Shown here piece by piece: positions 5,316-5,806 of a stretch of 5,806 nt of DNA; the stretch's first letter is position 1; the number at the start of each line of letters is the position of its first letter. The notes beneath the pieces were generated by a model. The model made no database searches and was not told the DNA's origin. It saw only the letters and a list, made by a program, of their open reading frames with translations. The stretch comes from Holophagaceae bacterium (GTDB taxonomy: Bacteria; Acidobacteriota; Holophagae; Holophagales; Holophagaceae). The stretch spans positions 1-5,806 of the forward strand of contig JANXQX010000141.1 of the NCBI GenBank assembly GCA_025353305.1, given 5' to 3'. The position numbers and the translations under genes are program-made.

Positions 5316-5806
5316 ATGAATTCAGCCTTGCCCCTCCGCGCCATGGTGCGGACCTTGTGGATCCTGGTCTGGATTCTCGGATCCGGGTTGCTGGCCTTGC
5401 AGCTGCCCTTTGCCCCGGCCAGAGCGCAGGTCGGAGCCCTCGATGCCGACGATGGCCCCCACGTGTTTTGGAACGGGTCCCAAGCTCGTATTTTGAGGGT
5501 TCGTGGCGGGCGGGTGGAGGTGGAGGAAGCCACCGGGCGCTTTGCCCTGGCCTTGCCTGGCGTGGCCGCCAAACCCCTCGCGCTGCAGCCCGGAAATCCA
5601 CTTCCGGCCCCTGCGGTTTTCCCTGCCCCCAAAAAGATCCTGGCGGTCAGCGATATCCATGGCCGCTTCGATACGCTGCTGAATCTGTTGAAGGCCCAAC
5701 ACGTGATCGATGATCAACTCCGGTGGACCTTCGGCCAGGGCCATCTCGTGGTTGTCGGGGATGCCATGGACCGCGGTCCCAATGTCACGGAAGTCCTGTG
5801 GTTTTT
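5316..5806 (+). CDS. Exported PPP-like metallophosphoesterase, 3' end outside the window
   Basis: The visible part is 163 residues and the frame stays open to the last base. Residues 1-38 look like a signal peptide (Arg at 8 and 12, hydrophobic TLWILVWILGSGLLALQLPF, likely cleavage ARA|QV), so the enzyme would act in the periplasm. A less conserved region (39-106, Pro-rich near its end) precedes the catalytic domain. The first metal-binding motif is SDIHG (Asp113, His115). The second is GDAMDRG (Asp149, Asp152, Arg153), followed by VTEVLWF. SDIHG plus GDxxDRG is the signature of the calcineurin-like PPP superfamily, and the wording after DRG is reminiscent of the bacterial Shewanella-like phosphatase group. 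The expected GNHE and later His motifs lie beyond the edge. The substrate could be phosphoprotein, a phosphate ester or a dinucleotide. It is divergent from the glycosyltransferase gene. Confidence 0.85.
   Translation, partial: MNSALPLRAMVRTLWILVWILGSGLLALQLPFAPARAQVGALDADDGPHVFWNGSQARILRVRGGRVEVEEATGRFALALPGVAAKPLALQPGNPLPAPAVFPAPKKILAVSDIHGRFDTLLNLLKAQHVIDDQLRWTFGQGHLVVVGDAMDRGPNVTEVLWF

Overview
The window is a compact, GC-rich bacterial segment with five complete genes on the minus strand and the 5' part of a sixth gene on the plus strand at the right edge. Several products carry Sec-type signal peptides, which suggests a diderm bacterium with an active periplasm. Short A-rich period-9 to period-11 repeats lie between genes at the left end (ACCAAGACAC-, CGCCAAGACGCCAAGAA- and AACCACAGAT-type). 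From memory these are common in Acidobacteriota (Holophaga/Geothrix-like) and in some other environmental phyla. The taxonomic placement is tentative.

Layout from right to left. A signal-peptide-bearing metallophosphoesterase of the GDxxDRG type starts at 5316 (+) and runs off the window. Divergent from it, across 93 bp, is a family 2 glycosyltransferase (4401-5222, -). Next comes a three-gene minus-strand cluster. It consists of a small protein without a signal peptide (3948-4316), an exported 498-residue protein with a caspase-like (clan CD) His/Cys signature and two C-terminal CFVGRP repeats (2423-3919), and an exported protein of unknown family (1392-2408). The 28-bp gap and the stop/start overlap suggest one transcript. 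A TTGACA box embedded in an 8-bp direct repeat lies upstream. The last gene, an exported proline-iminopeptidase-family alpha/beta hydrolase (254-1285), has its own good promoter and ribosome site. The left 253 bp hold no gene, only repeats and palindromes.

The most interesting reading is the three-gene cluster. The small protein appears homologous to the N-terminal domain of the putative protease encoded just downstream (shared QHFAG block, GRI block and a gap-free 18-residue block). It lacks the signal peptide, the His/Cys domain and the repeats. This recalls secreted cysteine proteases that are accompanied by a cytoplasmic inhibitor, in particular Spi, which resembles the SpeB propeptide. 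The inhibitor role is inference; the domain duplication and gene order are visible in the sequence.
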